This document shows, one piece after another, positions 6,017 through 8,566 of a stretch of DNA of 8,566 nucleotides. How positions within the stretch are numbered: the first letter of the stretch is position 1; the number at the start of each line of letters is the position of its first letter. The stretch spans positions 1 to 8,566 of the forward strand of contig JAVBOB010000019.1 in the NCBI GenBank assembly GCA_031551125.1, read 5' to 3'. The stretch comes from JAIRNF01 sp031551125. Lineage in GTDB: Bacteria; Bacteroidota; Bacteroidia; Bacteroidales; UBA932. The notes beneath the pieces are model-generated. The model did not search any database. It saw only the letters and a list, made by a program, of their open reading frames with translations, and was not told the origin of the DNA. The translations under genes were made by a program, and so were the position numbers.

Positions 6017-6895
6017 ATGGCAAAACGAGATCAACGGCTAACGCTAAAACAGCTTCGCAGCTCCTACCTCTCATCGGTCATCAGCACATCGCTGGTACTT
6101 TTTCTGTTAGGGGTAACGGGCTTATTTCTGCTTAACGCCAAACGCATTTCCGATTTTTATAAGGAAAACGTAGGCTTAAGCATATACTTAAAGAATAACG
6201 CCAAAGAGGCCGAAACAGCAAAGTTCCGCAAACAGCTTGACGCATCAGCCTTCATTCGCGAAACACGCTTCATTTCAAAAGAAGAGGCAGCAAAGGAAAT
6301 GGAGAAGGACTACGGAAAAGATTTTCTCTCCATCTTATCCTACAACCCGCTGCCGGAGCTGATTGAAGTGAAGGTGCAGCCGGATTACGCCAACTCCGAT
6401 AGCATTACAGCCATTCAGGCACGGCTTGAGAAAGACCCACTGGTGAAAGAGGTAAACTACGAGAAAAACCTACTCGACTTGGTGAACTATAACATCCGGC
6501 AAATAGGCTTTATTATGCTGCTGTTCTCCGGCTTGCTGCTGTTCGTATCCGTTGTGCTTATCAGCAATACTATTCGGTTGTCGGTTTACTCCAAGCGTTT
6601 CCTCATTAACACCATGAAGCTGATTGGAGCAACCAAAGGGTTTATTACCCGCCCCTTCATCAGCCGCAGCTTGCTACAGGGCTTTATAGCCGGAGCATTG
6701 GCCGTTATGATGCTATGTGGGCTGATATACCTGCTGTATGCCGAGTTCGGCGATATTCTGAGCTTTGTTGATGCCAACACGCTGTTGCTGGTATTTGTTG
6801 CCATACTTGCATTAGGCATGCTTATTACCATGGTGGCAACCTACCTATCGGTTAGACGATACGTGCAGCTGGGCTCTGATGATTTGTACTACTAG
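6017..6895 (+). CDS. ftsX: Cell division protein FtsX
   Basis: A 292-residue permease-like subunit of the FtsEX complex, which sits at the division site in the inner membrane and, in studied bacteria, uses ATP binding by FtsE to control peptidoglycan hydrolases. Length fits the family. The layout is a short cytoplasmic tail, membrane segment 1 (about 20-40), an extracytoplasmic domain (about 41-160) with the conserved NPLP at 110-113, then segments at about 164-186, 215-240 and 254-278. The family motif after segment 2 is visible as NTIRLSVYSKRFLINTMKLI (184-203), followed by GAT. The start is supported because the basic tail and first membrane segment follow it directly and no later Met fits. 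ftsE is not adjacent; it must be encoded elsewhere. The gene is flanked on both sides by inverted copies of a heptad-rich repeat, and its promoter abuts the start codon. ftsX followed by DUF3098 and uppP is a familiar Bacteroidota order, though 344 bases separate it from DUF3098 here. Confidence 0.95.
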   Translation: MAKRDQRLTLKQLRSSYLSSVISTSLVLFLLGVTGLFLLNAKRISDFYKENVGLSIYLKNNAKEAETAKFRKQLDASAFIRETRFISKEEAAKEMEKDYGKDFLSILSYNPLPELIEVKVQPDYANSDSITAIQARLEKDPLVKEVNYEKNLLDLVNYNIRQIGFIMLLFSGLLLFVSVVLISNTIRLSVYSKRFLINTMKLIGATKGFITRPFISRSLLQGFIAGALAVMMLCGLIYLLYAEFGDILSFVDANTLLLVFVAILALGMLITMVATYLSVRRYVQLGSDDLYY

Positions 6896-6905
6896 CGTGA
6901 AGGGC

Positions 6906-7178
6906 AAGTGGTGAATGGTTAAAGGTGAAAGGTGAAACGGCAATCGTAAGATAGACAAGAAATAACCTAATAACAATAACGTGAATAGTGACTGGTTAAA
7001 GGTGAAAAAAGAATAGCTACTAATAACCAATAACATGAATCGTGAAAGGTGAATCGTTAATCGTGAAACGAACAAAGAATAACCCTACAATAAATAACGT
7101 GAATGGTTTAAGGTGAAAAAGAATAGCTACTAATAACAAGAAATAACAAGAAATAACCGGTAACAACATACATAGCTA
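6906..7178. repeat. Right arm of the degenerate inverted repeat flanking ftsX
   Basis: This fills the 344-base gap between ftsX and the DUF3098 gene. It starts ten bases after the ftsX stop with heptads in phase (6910-6937: GGTGAAT, GGTTAAA, then GGTGAAA twice). It has a second array of five at 7034-7068, followed by the same CGAACAAAGAATA spacer seen in the left arm. A sub-unit around GAATAGCTACTAATAAC occurs twice (7011-7027 and 7121-7137), and a 10-base repeat AAGAAATAAC occurs twice near 7138-7157. It is shorter than a full left arm because it lacks some heptads. No terminator for ftsX is evident, so readthrough into DUF3098 is possible. Confidence 0.8.
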
Positions 7179-7252
7179 CTAAGGCAGAAACGTTAGTAGT
7201 AAGGTGCGACAAAGGAATAACAACTAAACAACAACATACATGGCTACCAAGG
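7163..7252 (+). repeat. Duplicated start region of the DUF3098 gene (direct repeat, 68 bases apart)
   Basis: Bases 7163-7184 and 7231-7252 agree at 20 of 22 positions. The second copy contains the real start, ACATACATGGCTACCAAGG; the first reads ACATACATAGCTACTAAGG, so the ATG is changed to ATA. The first copy is also the outer end of the right repeat arm, and a third, less exact copy lies inverted at the outer end of the left arm (5713-5730). Confidence 0.7.
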
Positions 7253-7539
7253 TAACTGACAAAAATAAAAAACAACTTGAGGGTAAAAAACAAGCCGATG
7301 GTAAGAGCGAAGGTTTTGCTATACCACGTGAGAACTACAAGCTAATCCTTATTGGCTTTGCCATTATTGTACTGGGCTTTATACTTATGGCAGGCGGTAA
7401 GAGCAACGACCCGAACGTGTTTAACGAGGGTATGTTCAGCTTTCGCCGTATAACGTTAGCCCCCATTGTTGTACTGTTTGGCTTTGCGTTTGAAATTTAC
7501 GCTATTATGAGAAAACCCAAGAATAAGAAGGAAGAGTAG
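7240..7539 (+). CDS. DUF3098 family small membrane protein
   Basis: A 99-residue protein of the Bacteroidota DUF3098 family; function unknown. The first 25 residues are Lys-rich and polar, and two membrane segments follow, at about 34-51 and 71-89, so both ends probably face the cytoplasm. Family hallmarks are the ENYKLILIGFAIIVLGFILM start of segment 1, the GGKSNDPNVFNE loop, and FSFRRITLAPIVVLFGF leading into segment 2; the tail is basic (KPKNKKEE). The gene lies three bases before uppP and after ftsX, the usual place for this family, which hints at a role linked to the division or wall-lipid machinery (inference from position only). The leader is A-rich with AAAGGAATAA about 20 bases before the ATG, too far for a normal Shine-Dalgarno site. 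No own promoter is obvious. Confidence 0.9.
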   Translation: MATKVTDKNKKQLEGKKQADGKSEGFAIPRENYKLILIGFAIIVLGFILMAGGKSNDPNVFNEGMFSFRRITLAPIVVLFGFAFEIYAIMRKPKNKKEE

Positions 7540-7542
7540 CAG

Positions 7543-8316
7543 ATGAGCTGGTTTGAAGCAATTATTGTTGCCATTGTAGAGGGACTTACCGAATTTCTGC
7601 CCATCTCGTCAACCGGGCACATGATTATAACCGAAGAGCTGCTGGGCATTACCAGCACCGAGTTTGTAAAAGCATTTACCGTAATTATTCAGCTGGGCGC
7701 TATTCTGTCGGTTGTTGTGTTGTACTGGAGGCGTTTTTTCCAATCGTTCAACTTTTACCTTAAGCTGGCTGTGGGTGTAATACCCGCCGTTGTACTGGGA
7801 TTGCTATTTAGCGACAAGATTGAGCTGCTGCTTGATAAAGTTTGGGTAGTGGGCATCACCCTACTGCTGGGTGGTATAGTAATGCTCTTTGTTGACCGCT
7901 GGTTTAGCCGAACAGACAGCGACCAAACCGTTACTTACAAAAAATCGTTTATCGTTGGTATATTCCAATGCATTGCCATGATACCGGGCGTATCTCGCTC
8001 TATGGCTTCTATTGTAGGGGGTATGACTCAACGCATGACTCGAAAAAATGCTGCCGAGTTTTCTTTTTTCCTTGCCGTTCCTACCATGTTTGGAGCAACC
8101 GTTTTACAAATCTATAAGCTGGTAAAAGACCCCGTACAGTTCGAAATACTAAAAGAAAATATATCCATACTCCTTGTCGGAAACCTTGTTGCCTTTATTG
8201 TTGCGCTTATGGCCATTAAATTCTTTATCGGCTACCTCAGCAAGCATGGCTTTAAGGCTTTCGGCTACTACCGCATTATAGTAGGCGTAATTATTCTGCT
8301 GCTGATGTTTGTTTAG
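7543..8316 (+). CDS. uppP: Undecaprenyl-diphosphatase UppP (BacA family)
   Basis: This 257-residue integral membrane enzyme removes one phosphate from undecaprenyl diphosphate, regenerating the lipid carrier for peptidoglycan and other surface polymers; high levels are known to give bacitracin resistance. The length fits the shorter Bacteroidota versions (about 260-270). Both signature motifs are present: EGLTEFLPISSTGH (13-26), with the catalytic-region residues E13, E17, S23 and H26, and PGVSRS (148-153), with the conserved R152. Hydrophobic segments recur along the whole chain, consistent with the family's multi-pass inverted-repeat fold. The start is 3 bases after the DUF3098 stop, and AAGGAAGAG (7528-7536), overlapping the end of DUF3098, is a fair Shine-Dalgarno sequence, unusual for this phylum; translational coupling is likely. 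In many Bacteroidota truB follows next; here 250 bases of repeat-like sequence follow instead, up to the window edge. Confidence 0.97.
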   Translation: MSWFEAIIVAIVEGLTEFLPISSTGHMIITEELLGITSTEFVKAFTVIIQLGAILSVVVLYWRRFFQSFNFYLKLAVGVIPAVVLGLLFSDKIELLLDKVWVVGITLLLGGIVMLFVDRWFSRTDSDQTVTYKKSFIVGIFQCIAMIPGVSRSMASIVGGMTQRMTRKNAAEFSFFLAVPTMFGATVLQIYKLVKDPVQFEILKENISILLVGNLVAFIVALMAIKFFIGYLSKHGFKAFGYYRIIVGVIILLLMFV

Positions 8317-8566
8317 CGCTTATAGCACGTATCAAGTAGCACGACGCACGACTTTTCCAAGGCACACTCCGTATTTTGTACAGAGATATACGTATTGAGA
8401 TAATAGCACGCTGAAGATTAACACTGTTTTTATCTGTGTTTCTCTGTGTATTCTTTGTGCTCTCCGTGTTACTTATTATGATATGCGATTTGTGTATTGA
8501 GATATTAGATTTATACTGTGTTCATCTGCGTTTTTCTGCACCATCTGTGTGCTATTATCGCAATAC
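8317..8566. repeat. Gene-free tail with a degenerate direct repeat of ATCTGTGTT type
   Basis: No open frame or clear terminator follows uppP. Two related stretches lie in tandem, about 92-102 bases apart: GTATTGAGATAATAG (8392-8406) against GTATTGAGATATTAG (8494-8508), and 8423-8446 against 8515-8538 with 20 of 24 bases equal. The second block is made of short words such as ATCTGTGTT, CTCTGTGTA and ATCTGCGTT. A separate cluster of AGCACG words sits at 8325-8345. Such sentence-like CTGTGTT strings occur between genes in various bacteria; their role is unknown to me. Confidence 0.55.

Noticed and set aside
5713..7178. CRISPR array or insertion sequence around ftsX
   Set aside because: Repeats are degenerate heptads without constant repeats and unique spacers, no cas or transposase gene is present, and ftsX is a normal host gene.
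6845..7293. Two minus-strand open frames with hydrophobic, Leu/Phe-rich translations (6845-7075, 7108-7293)
   Set aside because: They are translations of the heptad-rich repeat and of the antisense of the ftsX and DUF3098 ends; the apparent membrane segments come from low-complexity DNA.

Overview
The window looks like a chromosomal segment of a Bacteroidota (Bacteroidetes) bacterium. The evidence is a DUF4270 lipoprotein paired with a short GT5 'glycogen/starch synthase', an ftsX - DUF3098 - uppP gene order, two good matches to the Bacteroidota -7 promoter element TAnnTTTG, and mostly absent Shine-Dalgarno sequences. GC content is moderate. I see no rRNA, tRNA, CRISPR array, transposase or phage gene. 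A Chitinophaga- or Sphingobacteria-like lineage is plausible, but the sequence does not fix it.

Left part (1-5544), all on the minus strand. From right to left, a promoter at 5577-5606 drives a GT5-like half protein (4732-5544), which overlaps a DUF4270 lipoprotein gene (3360-4739) by 8 bases. A hairpin, the best terminator candidate in the window, follows. Next is a YitT-family membrane protein (2333-3235), whose stop codon overlaps the start of an MepM/Csd3-like M23 peptidase (1098-2336). After a 273-base gap, a secreted protein with an Ig/PKD-like domain begins at 824 and runs off the left edge. This last gene is easy to miss because its stop lies outside the window.

Middle (5545-7239): ftsX (6017-6895, plus strand) sits between two gene-free stretches of about 470 and 340 bases. 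These are not random AT-rich sequence. They are imperfect inverted copies of one modular repeat, built from 7-base units (GGTTAAA, GGTGAAA, CGTGAAT and similar) followed by a shared spacer beginning CGAACAAAGAATA. Perfect inverted matches of 20 and 21 bases join the two sides. The right arm ends just before the DUF3098 gene and contains a near-copy of that gene's start region. This repeat system is the most unusual thing in the window.

Right part (7240-8566): DUF3098 (7240-7539) and uppP (7543-8316) are three bases apart and probably co-translated. A 250-base gene-free tail carries a second, unrelated degenerate repeat of the 'ATCTGTGTT' kind.

Functional theme: several genes concern the cell envelope. 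UppP recycles the undecaprenyl carrier, FtsX belongs to the division machinery, the M23 protein should cut peptidoglycan crosslinks, and DUF4270 is an exported lipoprotein. They lie in at least two divergent transcription units, so one shared pathway is an inference from function and not something the operon layout shows.
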